Shown here piece after piece: positions 32,612-44,011 of a stretch of DNA of 64,000 nt (position 1 is the first letter of the stretch; each line of letters starts with the position of its first letter). This DNA comes from Pseudomonas sp. C1C7 (lineage in GTDB: Bacteria; Pseudomonadota; Gammaproteobacteria; Pseudomonadales; Pseudomonadaceae): positions 1-64,000 of the forward strand of contig NZ_JABFMP010000008.1 of assembly GCF_013359595.1 (NCBI RefSeq), read 5' to 3'. The notes beneath the pieces are model-generated. The model did not search any database, had not been told where the DNA came from, and saw only the letters and a program-made list of their open reading frames with translations. The position numbers and the translations under genes are program-made.

Positions 32612-33205
32612 ATGCCCAAGGTCGGTATGCAACCCATCCGCCGCCAGCAATTGATCGAAGCCACTTTGCAGGCGGTCGATCAGGTCGGAATGGGGGACGC
32701 CAGCATTGCGCTGATCGCCCGTTTGGCCGGTGTCTCGAACGGCATCATCAGTCACTACTTTCAGGACAAGAATGGCCTGATCGCCGCCACCATGGGGTAC
32801 CTGATGAGCGTCCTGAGCGAGAACGTCACCGCGCGCCGTCAGGCGCTCAAAGATGACAGCCCCCGGGCGCATCTGCAGGTGATCATCGAAGGCAACTTCG
32901 ACGCCAGCCAGGTCAATGGCCCTGCAATGAAAACCTGGCTGGCCTTCTGGGCCACCAGCATGCACCAGACGTCTTTGCACAGGTTGCAGCGGATCAACGA
33001 TCACCGTTTGTATTCCAACCTGTGCTGCCAGTTCCGCCGCGTACTGCCGCTCGAAGATGCGCGCAGTGCAGCCCGTGGCCTGGCGGCGTTGATTGACGGT
33101 TTGTGGTTGCGCGGTGCGTTGTCGGGAGACGCTTTCGACACCGAGCAGGCGCAACAGATCGCTTACGAATACATGGATTTCCAATTGGCCAAGCGGGTGA
33201 GCTAG
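32612..33205 (+). CDS. betI: Choline-responsive repressor BetI
   Basis: 197 aa TetR-family repressor. N-terminal HTH ([44 protein letters not shown]) and a helical ligand domain. ATG 32612 with AAGGAG 8 nt upstream gives the family start [10 protein letters not shown]. First gene of betIBA; autoregulated through the palindrome upstream. Confidence 0.95.
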   Translation: MPKVGMQPIRRQQLIEATLQAVDQVGMGDASIALIARLAGVSNGIISHYFQDKNGLIAATMGYLMSVLSENVTARRQALKDDSPRAHLQVIIEGNFDASQVNGPAMKTWLAFWATSMHQTSLHRLQRINDHRLYSNLCCQFRRVLPLEDARSAARGLAALIDGLWLRGALSGDAFDTEQAQQIAYEYMDFQLAKRVS

Positions 33206-33265
33206 AGCACAAAAGAACGCTCGACACCCGCACCGTGCCGCCACTCATGCACTTGCGAGGACTTT

Positions 33266-34738
33266 ATGGCCCGTTTCGAACTGCAAAAACTCTACATCGA
33301 TGGCGCTTACTCCGACGCTGGCAGCGACGCCACTTTCGAAGCCATCAACCCGGCTAACGGCGAAGTCCTCGCAAAAGTACAACGTGCCACCAAGGAAGAC
33401 GTCGAGCGCGCTGTCGTCAGCGCCGAAAAGGGCCAGAAAATCTGGGCCGCCATGACCGCCATGGAGCGTTCTCGCATCCTGCGTCGCGCCGTGGAAATCC
33501 TGCGTGAGCGCAACGACGAACTGGCTGCCCTGGAAACCCTGGACACCGGCAAGGCCTACTCCGAAACCCGCTACGTGGACATCGTCACCGGCGCCGACGT
33601 GCTGGAGTACTACGCAGGCCTGGTGCCGGCCATCGAAGGTGAGCAGATTCCGCTGCGCACCACTTCTTTCGTCTACACCCGTCGCGAGCCGCTGGGCGTC
33701 GTGGCCGGTATCGGCGCGTGGAACTACCCGATCCAGATCGCCCTGTGGAAATCCGCACCGGCCCTGGCTGCCGGCAACGCGATGATCTTCAAGCCAAGCG
33801 AAGTCACCTCGCTGACCACCCTGAAACTGGCCGAGATCTACACCGAAGCGGGCCTGCCAGCCGGCGTGTTCAACGTCCTGACCGGCAGCGGCCGCGAAGT
33901 CGGCACCTGGCTGACCGAGCACCCGCGCATCGAGAAAGTCTCGTTCACCGGCGGCACCGACACCGGCAAGAAAGTCATGGCCAGCGCCTCGAGCTCTTCG
34001 CTCAAGGACGTGACCATGGAACTGGGCGGCAAATCCCCGCTGATCATCTGCGACGACGCCGACCTGGATCGCGCCGCCGACACCGCGATGATGGCCAACT
34101 TCTACAGCTCCGGTCAGGTCTGCACCAACGGCACCCGCGTGTTCGTGCCGAGCCACATGAAGGCCGCCTTCGAAGCCAAGATCGCCGAGCGCGTCGCGCG
34201 CATCCGCATCGGCAACCCTGAGGACGAAAACACCAACTTCGGCCCGCTGGTCAGCTTCGCCCACATGGAAAGCGTGCTGGGCTACATCGCCAAGGGCAAG
34301 GAAGAAGGCGCACGCGTACTGTGCGGTGGCGATCGTCTGACTGACGGCGCATTCGCCAAGGGCGCGTTCGTGGCACCGACCGTGTTCACCGACTGCACCG
34401 ACGACATGACCATCGTGCGCGAAGAAATCTTCGGCCCGGTGATGGCGATCCTGAGCTACGAAACCGAAGAAGAAGTGATCCGCCGCGCCAACGACACCGA
34501 CTTCGGCCTGGCCGCCGGTGTGGTCACCAAGGACCTGAACCGCGCCCACCGCATCATTCATCAACTGGAAGCGGGCATCTGCTGGATCAACGCCTGGGGC
34601 GAATCCGACGCCAAGATGCCGGTCGGTGGCTACAAGCAGTCGGGCGTGGGCCGCGAGAACGGGATCAGCTCTCTCAATAACTTCACGCGCATCAAGTCCG
34701 TGCAAGTCGAACTCGGTGAGTATGTTTCAGTATTTTGA
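33266..34738 (+). CDS. betB: Betaine aldehyde dehydrogenase BetB
   Basis: 490 aa NAD(P)-dependent aldehyde dehydrogenase. Catalytic Cys286 (GQVCTNGTR) and general-base Glu252 (MELGGKSP) are in place, with the [11 protein letters not shown] cofactor motif. It oxidises betaine aldehyde to glycine betaine. GAGGA ribosome site; 60 bp after betI. Confidence 0.95.
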   Translation: MARFELQKLYIDGAYSDAGSDATFEAINPANGEVLAKVQRATKEDVERAVVSAEKGQKIWAAMTAMERSRILRRAVEILRERNDELAALETLDTGKAYSETRYVDIVTGADVLEYYAGLVPAIEGEQIPLRTTSFVYTRREPLGVVAGIGAWNYPIQIALWKSAPALAAGNAMIFKPSEVTSLTTLKLAEIYTEAGLPAGVFNVLTGSGREVGTWLTEHPRIEKVSFTGGTDTGKKVMASASSSSLKDVTMELGGKSPLIICDDADLDRAADTAMMANFYSSGQVCTNGTRVFVPSHMKAAFEAKIAERVARIRIGNPEDENTNFGPLVSFAHMESVLGYIAKGKEEGARVLCGGDRLTDGAFAKGAFVAPTVFTDCTDDMTIVREEIFGPVMAILSYETEEEVIRRANDTDFGLAAGVVTKDLNRAHRIIHQLEAGICWINAWGESDAKMPVGGYKQSGVGRENGISSLNNFTRIKSVQVELGEYVSVF

Positions 34739-34762
34739 TTAGCTGATCCAGCTACAAGCGGC

Positions 34763-34848
34763 AAGCTTCAAGCTGCAAGTAAAAGCAGTTTGGTTTGCCG
34801 CATCTCTTCGATACACCGCTCGCTGCTTTTTCTTGCAGCTTGAAGCTT
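34763..34848. repeat. Inverted repeat in the betB-betA gap
   Basis: Perfect 17-bp arms AAGCTTCAAGCTGCAAG and CTTGCAGCTTGAAGCTT, 52 bp apart. The same word (CTTGCAGCTTGAAGCTT) occurs once more at 46315-46331, so this is a third dispersed repeat family. Within the betIBA transcript it would form a long stem-loop. Confidence 0.8.
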
Positions 34849-34875
34849 AGAGCTCGCAGCTCTCAAGGAGCCCCC

Positions 34876-36576
34876 ATGACTCAAGAATACGACTACATCA
34901 TTGTTGGCGCAGGATCGGCAGGCAACACCTTGGCTACCCGTCTGACCGAAGACGCCGGCGTCACCGTCCTGCTGCTCGAAGCGGGCGGTCCGGACTACCG
35001 CATGGACTTCCGCACGCAGATGCCGGCCGCCCTGGCGTTCCCGCTGCAGGGCCGTCGCTACAACTGGGCCTACGAAACCGATCCGGAGCCGCACATGGAC
35101 GGTCGCCGGATGGAATGCGGTCGCGGCAAGGGCCTGGGTGGCTCCTCGCTGATCAACGGCATGTGCTACATCCGCGGCAACGCCATGGACTACGACGGCT
35201 GGGCGAAACTGCCGGGCCTGGAAGACTGGTCCTACCTCGACTGCCTGCCGTATTTCCGCAAGGCGGAAACCCGTGACATCGGCCCCAACGATTACCACGG
35301 CGGCGAAGGCCCGGTCAGCGTGACCACGCCAAAGGCCGGCAACAACCCGCTGTTCCACGCCATGGTCGAAGCCGGCGTGCAAGCCGGTTACCCGCGCACC
35401 GAAGACCTCAACGGTTACCAGCAGGAAGGCTTCGGCCCGATGGACCGCACCGTGACCCCCAAAGGCCGTCGTGCATCCACCGCCCGTGGTTACCTGGACG
35501 TGGCCAAGAAGCGCTCGACCCTGACCATCGTCACCCACGCCCTGACCGACAAGATTCTGTTCGAAGGCAAGCGTGCGGTCGGCGTGCGTTACCTGGTGGG
35601 CGCCGCTGAAGAGCGCGTTGAAGTCAAAGCGCGCAAGGAAGTGCTGGTCTGCTCCGGCGCCATCGCTTCGCCGCAACTGCTGCAACGTTCTGGCGTCGGC
35701 CCGGCCAAGCTGCTGCAAAGCCTCGATATTCCGGTGGTCCACGACCTGCCTGGCGTAGGTGAAAACCTGCAGGACCACCTCGAGTTGTACCTGCAATACG
35801 CCTGCACCCAGCCGGTGTCGCTGTACCCGTCGCTGCTGTGGCACAACCAGCCGGCCATCGGTGCCGAATGGCTGTTCAACGGCACCGGCATCGGCGCCAG
35901 CAACCAGTTCGAAGCCGGCGGTTTCATCCGCACCCGTCCGGAATTCGAATGGCCGAACATCCAGTACCACTTCCTGCCGGTGGCGATTAACTACAACGGC
36001 AGCAACGGTGTGCAGGAGCACGGTTTCCAGGCGCACATGGGTTCCATGCGTTCGCCGAGCCGTGGTCGGATCCAGGTCAAATCCAAGGACCCGCGCCAGC
36101 ACCCGAGCATTCTGTTCAACTACATGGCCACCGAGCAGGACTGGCAGGAATTCCGCGACGGCATCCGCCTGACCCGTGAAATCATGCAGCAGCCGGCACT
36201 GGACGCCTTTCGGGGTCGCGAGATCAGCCCGGGTATCGAAGTGCAAACCGATGAGCAGCTGGACAAGTTCATCCGCGAGCACGCCGAAACCGCGTTCCAC
36301 CCGTCCTGCTCCTGCAAGATGGGCACCGACGAGATGGCGGTGGTCGACGGTCAGGGTCGCGTGCATGGCATGCAGGGCCTGCGCGTGGTCGACGCCTCGA
36401 TCATGCCGATCATCACCACCGGCAACCTGAACGCACCGACCATCATGATGGCCGAGAAAATCGCCGACCGGATCCGCGGTCGCCAGCCGCTGCCGCGCAG
36501 CAAGGCCGCCTACTACGTGGCCGGTGATGCGCCGGTGAAGGGCAAGGCGGTGCGGGAAGTGCCTCAGACCGCGTAA
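34876..36576 (+). CDS. betA: Choline dehydrogenase BetA
   Basis: 566 aa GMC-family FAD oxidoreductase, membrane-associated in function. N-terminal dinucleotide motif [17 protein letters not shown] signature [15 protein letters not shown], catalytic-region H475 ([10 protein letters not shown]) and a C-terminal [13 protein letters not shown]. It oxidises choline to betaine aldehyde and can take it to betaine. The frame extends upstream, but ATG 34876 after AAGGAG gives the usual [11 protein letters not shown] start. Confidence 0.95.
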   Translation: MTQEYDYIIVGAGSAGNTLATRLTEDAGVTVLLLEAGGPDYRMDFRTQMPAALAFPLQGRRYNWAYETDPEPHMDGRRMECGRGKGLGGSSLINGMCYIRGNAMDYDGWAKLPGLEDWSYLDCLPYFRKAETRDIGPNDYHGGEGPVSVTTPKAGNNPLFHAMVEAGVQAGYPRTEDLNGYQQEGFGPMDRTVTPKGRRASTARGYLDVAKKRSTLTIVTHALTDKILFEGKRAVGVRYLVGAAEERVEVKARKEVLVCSGAIASPQLLQRSGVGPAKLLQSLDIPVVHDLPGVGENLQDHLELYLQYACTQPVSLYPSLLWHNQPAIGAEWLFNGTGIGASNQFEAGGFIRTRPEFEWPNIQYHFLPVAINYNGSNGVQEHGFQAHMGSMRSPSRGRIQVKSKDPRQHPSILFNYMATEQDWQEFRDGIRLTREIMQQPALDAFRGREISPGIEVQTDEQLDKFIREHAETAFHPSCSCKMGTDEMAVVDGQGRVHGMQGLRVVDASIMPIITTGNLNAPTIMMAEKIADRIRGRQPLPRSKAAYYVAGDAPVKGKAVREVPQTA

Positions 36577-36592
36577 TACCGCGTCGGGGCCA

Positions 36593-36684
36593 ATCGCGGG
36601 CAAGCCCGCTCCCACAGGTTTTTGGGTTGGAATACAAATCTGTAGTCCAACCGAGATCCTGTGGGAGCGGGCTTGCCCGCGATG
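36593..36684. repeat. REP pair after the bet operon
   Basis: CAATCGCGGGCAAGCCCGCTCC with inverse GGAGCGGGCTTGCCCGCGATG and an inner GGTTGGA...TCCAACC complement, almost the same composite as 23811-23903. Confidence 0.88.
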
Positions 36685-36817
36685 AGGCCCTCACAAACAA
36701 CACACCTCTACCGCTCCAAACTTGATCCTCCCCCCTCGCAGGCCTAATCTAGCGCCACGCAATCGTTTCACCCCCTCCCTCGCAGCACCGATGCTCCACA
36801 CCAAGGAGGCCCCCCGA

Positions 36818-38260
36818 ATGTTCGATTTCCACCCCCAGCTCAAGCAGCGCTTCGCTGCCTTGCGCACGGGCGCCGAGTTCTTTTCCCTGCGTTATGTACG
36901 CGAGTCCGGCCAGTACCTGTCGGTGCGCAAAAATGTCGCCGAACCGCCGAGCCTGCGACGTGACGAAGGCGCGATGTTGACCGTGCGGGTCAATGGCGTC
37001 GAAGCTTATGCCGCCACCAACGACCTGTCGCAGCAAGGCCTGCAAGCGGCCCTCGAACGCGCCGAACATCAGGCGCGCCGGCTCAAGCCCCATGCCCTGC
37101 TCGACCTGCACGATCAGGCCGTCTCGGAGGAGCGCGCCGATTATTTCTCGCCGAACCTCGACCAGCCGTTCCCATCCTTGAGCCAGTGCTATGAACTGCT
37201 CGGCGCCGAATCCGCTGCCGTGCCCAAGGACGATCGTCTGGTGAACTGGCAGGTGAGCATCGGCATCACCCACGTCGAGCAGATCTACCTCAACAGCGCC
37301 GGCGCCGAGTTGCGCCAGGCCCAGCGTTTCGTCTACCCGGGCCTGGACGTCACCGCCTACGACGGCAACGACAGCCAGACCCGCAGCCTGGGCCGCGAGA
37401 ACTTCGGCCAGCAGGGCGGCGCCGATGTCATCAGCCGCTGCGGACTGATCGGCGCCGGCCCGAAAGTCGCCGATCAGGCCCTGCAACTGCTGCTCGCGCC
37501 GAACACCCCGCAAGGCCCGCGCGACCTGCTGCTGATGCCCGACCAGATGATGCTGCAGATCCACGAATCCATCGGACACCCGCTGGAACTGGATCGCATC
37601 CTGGGCGACGAGCGCAATTACGCCGGCACCAGCTTCGTCAAGGCCGAAGACTTCGGTCATCTGCAATACGGCTCGAAACTGCTCAACGTGACCTTCGACC
37701 CGGACATTCCCGAGCAGCTCGCCAGCTACGGCCATGACGACGACGGCACCGCCGCGAGCAAGCAATTCCTGATCCGAGAAGGCCTGTTGCTGCGCCCGCT
37801 GGGCGGTGCGCTGTCGCAATTGCGCACGGGCCTTTGCGGTGTCGCCAACAGCCGCGCCTGCAGCTGGAACCGTCCGCCGATCGACCGCATGGCCAACCTC
37901 AACATCGAGCCCGGCGATCAACCGCTGGAGCGCCTGATCGGCAACATCGAACACGGCATCCTGATGAGCACCAACCGCTCCTGGTCCATCGACGATGCGC
38001 GCAACAAGTTCCAGTTCGGCTGCGAATGGGGCCAGTTGATCGAAAACGGCGAACTCAAGGGCGTGGTGAAGAACCCGAATTACCGGGGCGTTTCCGCGCA
38101 GTTCTGGAAGAGCCTCAGCGCCGTCGGCGATGCCAACACCTTCCAGGTCCTCGGCACGCCGAACTGCGGCAAGGGCGAACCCAACCAGGTGATCCGCGTC
38201 GGCCATGCGTCGCCCGCCTGCGTGTTCAGCAACGTTGATGTGTTTGGAGGAGACGCCTGA
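36818..38260 (+). CDS. TldD-like metalloprotease subunit
   Basis: 480 aa. H249-E-x3-H254 (HESIGH) is the zinc site of TldD-type proteases, followed by PLELDRILGDERNYAGTSF. TldD/TldE pairs degrade unfolded peptides and mature peptide natural products or toxins such as microcin B17 and CcdA. AAGGAGG precedes the ATG at 36818. Coupled to the next gene by a TGATG junction. Whether this is the housekeeping tldD or a second pair cannot be told from the window. Confidence 0.85.
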   Translation: MFDFHPQLKQRFAALRTGAEFFSLRYVRESGQYLSVRKNVAEPPSLRRDEGAMLTVRVNGVEAYAATNDLSQQGLQAALERAEHQARRLKPHALLDLHDQAVSEERADYFSPNLDQPFPSLSQCYELLGAESAAVPKDDRLVNWQVSIGITHVEQIYLNSAGAELRQAQRFVYPGLDVTAYDGNDSQTRSLGRENFGQQGGADVISRCGLIGAGPKVADQALQLLLAPNTPQGPRDLLLMPDQMMLQIHESIGHPLELDRILGDERNYAGTSFVKAEDFGHLQYGSKLLNVTFDPDIPEQLASYGHDDDGTAASKQFLIREGLLLRPLGGALSQLRTGLCGVANSRACSWNRPPIDRMANLNIEPGDQPLERLIGNIEHGILMSTNRSWSIDDARNKFQFGCEWGQLIENGELKGVVKNPNYRGVSAQFWKSLSAVGDANTFQVLGTPNCGKGEPNQVIRVGHASPACVFSNVDVFGGDA

Positions 38261-39609
38261 TGACTACTCACGCGAGCACCTCGAAAAACCAGGGCGAGTC
38301 GTTCAAGGCGCTGGTCAACGGACTGCGCGAGGCCCTGCACGAACCGGAACGGTTCACCTTGAGCTACGCCGCCGAGTCCTCGGCCTTCGTGCGTTTCAAC
38401 CACGCCAAGGTGCGTCAGGCCGGGCAGGTGCAGCAGGCGAGCATCGTTCTGAAACTGATCAATGATGGTCGCCACGCCGACCTCGACATCACCCTCTCCG
38501 GCGATCCGCAGGTGGATCAGCAGCGTCTGGCCGAAGGCCTGCAACAGCTGCGCGACACCCTGCCGTTGCTGCCGCAGGATCCGTATCTGTTGCTCAACCA
38601 CAACGGCTGGCAAAGCAACAATGTGCAGGAGCATCCGCTGCCGGACACCGAGCAGGTGGTCGCCGAAATCACCCGTTGCGCCGAAGGCCTGGATCTGGTC
38701 GGTTTCTACGCGGCCGGGCCTATCAGCCGTGGTTTCGCCAGTTCCGCCGGAGCCTTTGGCTGGCATCAGGCCAACAGTTTCAACTTCGACTTCAGCCTGT
38801 TCCACGAAAACGGCCAGGCGGTGAAAGCCAGCTTTGCCGGCCATGACTGGAACAGCGAGGCGTTCGCCAAACGTTTCCAGCAGGCCCGCGAGCAGCTGGA
38901 GCTTCTCGGGCGGCCATTGCGTACGTTGGCGCCGGGACAGTACCGCGCTTACCTGGCACCGGCGGCGCTGGAAGAGATCATGGGCATGCTGTGCTGGGGC
39001 GGGTTTTCCGCACAGTCGATCGCCAGCAAGAGCAGTCCGCTGCAGAAGCTGTATGGCGGTGATCAGCACTTCAGTCCGCTGGTGTCGCTGGACGAGAAAG
39101 TCAGTGGTTCGTTGAGTCCGGCGTTTTCCGATGAAGGTTATCCGCGCAGCGATCTTCGGTTGATCGTCGAGGGCAAGGCCGAGGCACAGCTGGTCGGTTC
39201 GCGCAGCGCCGCCGAATACGGCCTGACCGCCAACGGCGCCAGCGCCGGCGAATGGCCCAGCGCCCTGAACATGCAGGCCGGGGTCCTGGCGGAAGCGGAC
39301 GTCCTCAAGCAGCTGGGCACGGGCCTGTACATCAGCAACCTGTGGTACCTGAATTTTTCCGACCAGCCGGCAGCCCGCCTGACCGGTATGACCCGCTTCG
39401 CGACCTTCTGGGTCGAGAACGGCGAAATCCAGGCACCGGTCAGCACCATGCGCTTTGACGACAGCGCCTTCAGCCTGCTCGGCTCGCAGCTCGAAGCGTT
39501 GACCCAAGAGCGCGAGATGCTGCTGTCGGCCAGCACCTACAGCCAGCGCGCGACGGCTTCGGCGCTGCTGCCGGGGGCGCTGGTCAGCAAACTGACTTTG
39601 ACCCTTTGA
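38260..39609 (+). CDS. TldE/PmbA-like partner subunit
   Basis: 449 aa, same overall fold as the preceding protein but without an HExxxH motif, as expected for the non-catalytic TldE (PmbA) partner. Recognisable parts: the N-terminal SYAAESSAFVRFNHAKVRQAGQ and the C-terminal LYISNLWYLNFSDQPAARLTGMTR. The start codon overlaps the stop of the TldD-like gene by one base, so the heterodimer is made in coupled fashion. Confidence 0.83.
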   Translation: MTTHASTSKNQGESFKALVNGLREALHEPERFTLSYAAESSAFVRFNHAKVRQAGQVQQASIVLKLINDGRHADLDITLSGDPQVDQQRLAEGLQQLRDTLPLLPQDPYLLLNHNGWQSNNVQEHPLPDTEQVVAEITRCAEGLDLVGFYAAGPISRGFASSAGAFGWHQANSFNFDFSLFHENGQAVKASFAGHDWNSEAFAKRFQQAREQLELLGRPLRTLAPGQYRAYLAPAALEEIMGMLCWGGFSAQSIASKSSPLQKLYGGDQHFSPLVSLDEKVSGSLSPAFSDEGYPRSDLRLIVEGKAEAQLVGSRSAAEYGLTANGASAGEWPSALNMQAGVLAEADVLKQLGTGLYISNLWYLNFSDQPAARLTGMTRFATFWVENGEIQAPVSTMRFDDSAFSLLGSQLEALTQEREMLLSASTYSQRATASALLPGALVSKLTLTL

Positions 39610-39612
39610 AAA

Positions 39613-39698
39613 GCTTCGCGAGCAAGCCTCGCTCCTACAGGTTTTGCGCCAATTTCGGATATGCGAAAAACCTGTAGGAGCGAGGCTTGCCCGCGAAG
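39613..39698. repeat. REP pair, TCGCTCCTAC variant
   Basis: GCTTCGCGAGCAAGCCTCGC and inverse GCGAGGCTTGCCCGCGAAG with inner AGGTTTT...AAAACCT complement, immediately after the TldE-like gene. Confidence 0.85.
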
Positions 39699-39740
39699 AA
39701 GTCACCCCGGATTGCCTGATTCACACTGACAAGAGGTCCC

Positions 39741-41168
39741 ATGCCCAACCGCCCGCCTCTCGACGCTGTCACCGCCCGCTGGGTGCCGTGGGTCGTCGCC
39801 ATTGCGTTTTTCATGCAGTCCCTCGACGGGACGATTCTCAACACCGCGCTGCCGGCCATGGCTGCGGATCTGGCTGAAGACCCGCTGCGCATGCAGGGCG
39901 TGATCATCGCCTACATGCTCACGGTCGCCTTGTTGATCCCGGCCTCGGGCTGGATCGCCGACCGCTTCGGCACCAAAAAAATCTTCTTCAGCGCCATTCT
40001 GCTGTTCAGCATCGGCTCATTACTCTGTGCCATGTCGAGTAGCTTGACCCAGCTTATTGGCGCTCGAGTCATTCAGGGCCTGGGCGGCGCGCTGATGCTA
40101 CCGGTCGGGCGGCTGGTGGTGTTGCGCGCCTACCCGCGCTCGGAGCTGGTGCGGATCATGGGTTTCATCACCATCCCCGGCCTGCTCGGCCCGCTGATCG
40201 GCCCGACCATGGGCGGCTGGATGGTGCAGTACCTGACCTGGCACTGGATCTTCCTGATCAACCTGCCGGTGGGCGTGGTCGGTTGCTATGCGGTGTGGAA
40301 ATTCATTCCCGACCTGCGTGGCTCGGAACGCACGAAATTCGATGGCCTGGGCTTCGTGCTGTTCGGCGCGGCGATGATCCTGATCACCATCGCCATGGAG
40401 GGCCTGGGCGAACTGCACCTGCCGCACCTGCGCGTGATGTTGCTGCTGTTCGGCGGCATGGCCTGTCTGGCGGCGTACTGGCTGCGCGCCGGGCACATCG
40501 AAAATCCATTGTTCTCGCCGTCGCTGTTCAAGACCCGGACTTTCGCCGTCGGCATTCTCGGCAACCTGTTCGCCCGCCTGGGCAGCGGCGCCCTGCCGTT
40601 CCTCGTGCCGTTGCTGCTGCAGGTGGCGCTGGGCTACTCGCCGTCCCTGGCGGGGATGAGCATGTTGCCGCTGGCTGCCGCGGCGATGGTCGCCAAGTGG
40701 GTGGCGCGGCCGATGATCGAGCGCCTGGGCTACCGCATCGTCCTGACCGGCAACACCCTGGCGCTGGGGATCATGCTGGCGAGCATGGGCCTGGTCAGCG
40801 AGCAGACGCCGTACTGGCTGCTGCTATGCCTGCTGGCGATCCTGGGGGCGATCAACTCCCTGCAGTTCACCGCGATGAACACCGTGACCCTGATCGACCT
40901 CGACGACGCCAGCGCCAGCAGCGGCAACAGCCTGCTGTCGGTGGTCGCGCAATTGTCCCTGAGCCTCGGGGTGGCCTGCGCCGGTGCGCTGCTTGGCGGC
41001 TTTACCGCCGAGGTTGGCAATGACGGCGTGGAAACGGTGCTCGGGGCGTTCCAGCTGACGTTCGTCACTGTAGGCATCATGGCGATGCTGGCGGCGACGA
41101 TTTTTTCCCAGCTGTCACCCAAAGACGGACGCCGAATAGTCAGCCGCGAGCACGATATCGGGCATTGA
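39741..41168 (+). CDS. MFS multidrug exporter, DHA2 (MdtD-like)
   Basis: 475 aa with about 14 membrane segments. The DHA2 motif LDGTILNTALPAMA in segment 1 and GWIADRFGTKK in loop 2-3 are clear; GLLGPLIGPTMGGWMVQYLTWHWIFLINLPVG covers the motif C/segment 5-6 region. Drug:proton antiport is the family function, substrate unknown. AGAGG upstream. Stands alone. Confidence 0.85.
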   Translation: MPNRPPLDAVTARWVPWVVAIAFFMQSLDGTILNTALPAMAADLAEDPLRMQGVIIAYMLTVALLIPASGWIADRFGTKKIFFSAILLFSIGSLLCAMSSSLTQLIGARVIQGLGGALMLPVGRLVVLRAYPRSELVRIMGFITIPGLLGPLIGPTMGGWMVQYLTWHWIFLINLPVGVVGCYAVWKFIPDLRGSERTKFDGLGFVLFGAAMILITIAMEGLGELHLPHLRVMLLLFGGMACLAAYWLRAGHIENPLFSPSLFKTRTFAVGILGNLFARLGSGALPFLVPLLLQVALGYSPSLAGMSMLPLAAAAMVAKWVARPMIERLGYRIVLTGNTLALGIMLASMGLVSEQTPYWLLLCLLAILGAINSLQFTAMNTVTLIDLDDASASSGNSLLSVVAQLSLSLGVACAGALLGGFTAEVGNDGVETVLGAFQLTFVTVGIMAMLAATIFSQLSPKDGRRIVSREHDIGH

Positions 41169-41264
41169 TCGTTCGCCATCGCTTCAACTATTCGTCCGGA
41201 AACAAAAGGCGAATGGCCATCGGACTGGTACACTGCGCGACATTTTGTTTTGCAGGCCAGTCCC

Positions 41265-42650
<1,386 letters not shown>

Positions 42651-42701
42651 GGCTCCCACATGGACCGTCGGTGAATTGAAAATTTGTGTGAGGACACCGT
42701 T

Positions 42702-43880
42702 TTGCGCTCTACCGAAGTCGTGATCATTGGCGCTGGCGCCGCAGGGTTGATGTGTGCACTGACCGCCGCCGGCCGTGGGCGCAAGGTGCTGTTGCTCGAC
42801 CATGCCAACAAGGCCGGCAAGAAAATCCTGATGTCGGGCGGTGGGCGCTGCAATTTCACCAACATGTACACCGAGCCTGGCAATTTCCTCTCGCAGAACG
42901 CGCACTTCTGCAAATCCGCCCTGGCGCGCTACACCCAGTGGGATTTCATCGGCCTGGTGGCCAAGCACGGCGTGCCTTACCACGAGAAAAAACTCGGCCA
43001 GCTGTTCTGCGATAACAAATCCAGCGACATTCTCGAAATGCTCCTGAACGAGTGCGATCAGGCCGGCGTCAGCCTGCACCTGGACACCTCGATTCAGACC
43101 ATCGAGAAGCTCGAACAGGGTTATCTGCTGGACACCACCCTCGGTCAGGTCACCTGCCAGTCGCTGGTGATCGCCACCGGCGGCCTGTCGATCCCGACCC
43201 TGGGCGCCACCGGTTTCGGCTATCAGGTGGCCAAGCAATTCGGCCATGAACTGCTGCCGACCCGCGCCGGCCTCGTGCCGTTCACCATCACCGATCAGCT
43301 CAAGGCGCTGTGCAGCGAGTTGTCCGGCACGTCGGTGGATTGCCTGGTCAGCTGCAACGAGCAGAGTTTCCGCGAGAACATCCTGTTCACCCACCGCGGC
43401 CTCAGCGGTCCGGCGATTCTGCAGATTTCCTCGTTCTGGGAATCGGGCGATACGGTCGAGATCAACCTGATGCCCGACCACGACGTGCCGACCTGGCTGC
43501 AACAGCAACAGGCCGAACGCCCCAACAGCGAACTGAAAACCCTGCTCGGGGAGATCTTCACCAAGAAGATGGCCAACCTGCTGGCGGACAACTGGTTCGT
43601 GTCCAAACCGATGAAGCAGTACACCCACGCGGAAATCGCCGGCATCGCCGAAAAACTGGCGAGCTGGAAAATCGTGCCCGCCGGCACCGAAGGCTACCGC
43701 ACCGCCGAGGTGACCCTGGGTGGCGTGAACACCAATGAAGTGTCGTCCAAGACCATGGAATCGCTGAAAAGTCCCGGCCTGTACTTCATCGGCGAAGTGC
43801 TGGACGTGACCGGGCATCTGGGCGGTTTCAACTTCCAGTGGGCGTGGGCCTCGGGGTACGCGGCGGCGCAGTACGTCTGA
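42702..43880 (+). CDS. HI0933/BaiN-family FAD-dependent oxidoreductase
   Basis: 392 aa. N-terminal FAD site VVIIGAGAAGLMCALTAAGRGRKVLLLD, family motif SGGGRCNFTN, and C-terminal GLYFIGEVLDVTGHLGGFNFQWAWASGYAA. Physiological substrate unknown. The best start is TTG at 42702, with GAGG 8 nt upstream; a TTG at 42684 lies in frame upstream. It follows dbpA by 51 bp. Confidence 0.83.
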   Translation: MRSTEVVIIGAGAAGLMCALTAAGRGRKVLLLDHANKAGKKILMSGGGRCNFTNMYTEPGNFLSQNAHFCKSALARYTQWDFIGLVAKHGVPYHEKKLGQLFCDNKSSDILEMLLNECDQAGVSLHLDTSIQTIEKLEQGYLLDTTLGQVTCQSLVIATGGLSIPTLGATGFGYQVAKQFGHELLPTRAGLVPFTITDQLKALCSELSGTSVDCLVSCNEQSFRENILFTHRGLSGPAILQISSFWESGDTVEINLMPDHDVPTWLQQQQAERPNSELKTLLGEIFTKKMANLLADNWFVSKPMKQYTHAEIAGIAEKLASWKIVPAGTEGYRTAEVTLGGVNTNEVSSKTMESLKSPGLYFIGEVLDVTGHLGGFNFQWAWASGYAAAQYV

Positions 43881-44011
43881 CACTCCTACAAAAGAAGGTC
43901 GTGTTTGCCAGGGAAGGAACAGTTTTTGCTGCCCGATGTGATCGCCGCCATTGCGTCGGCGTCATTACTGGCTCAATTTAGCGGCATCGCCTCGGAAGGC
44001 CTTCGCATTTC

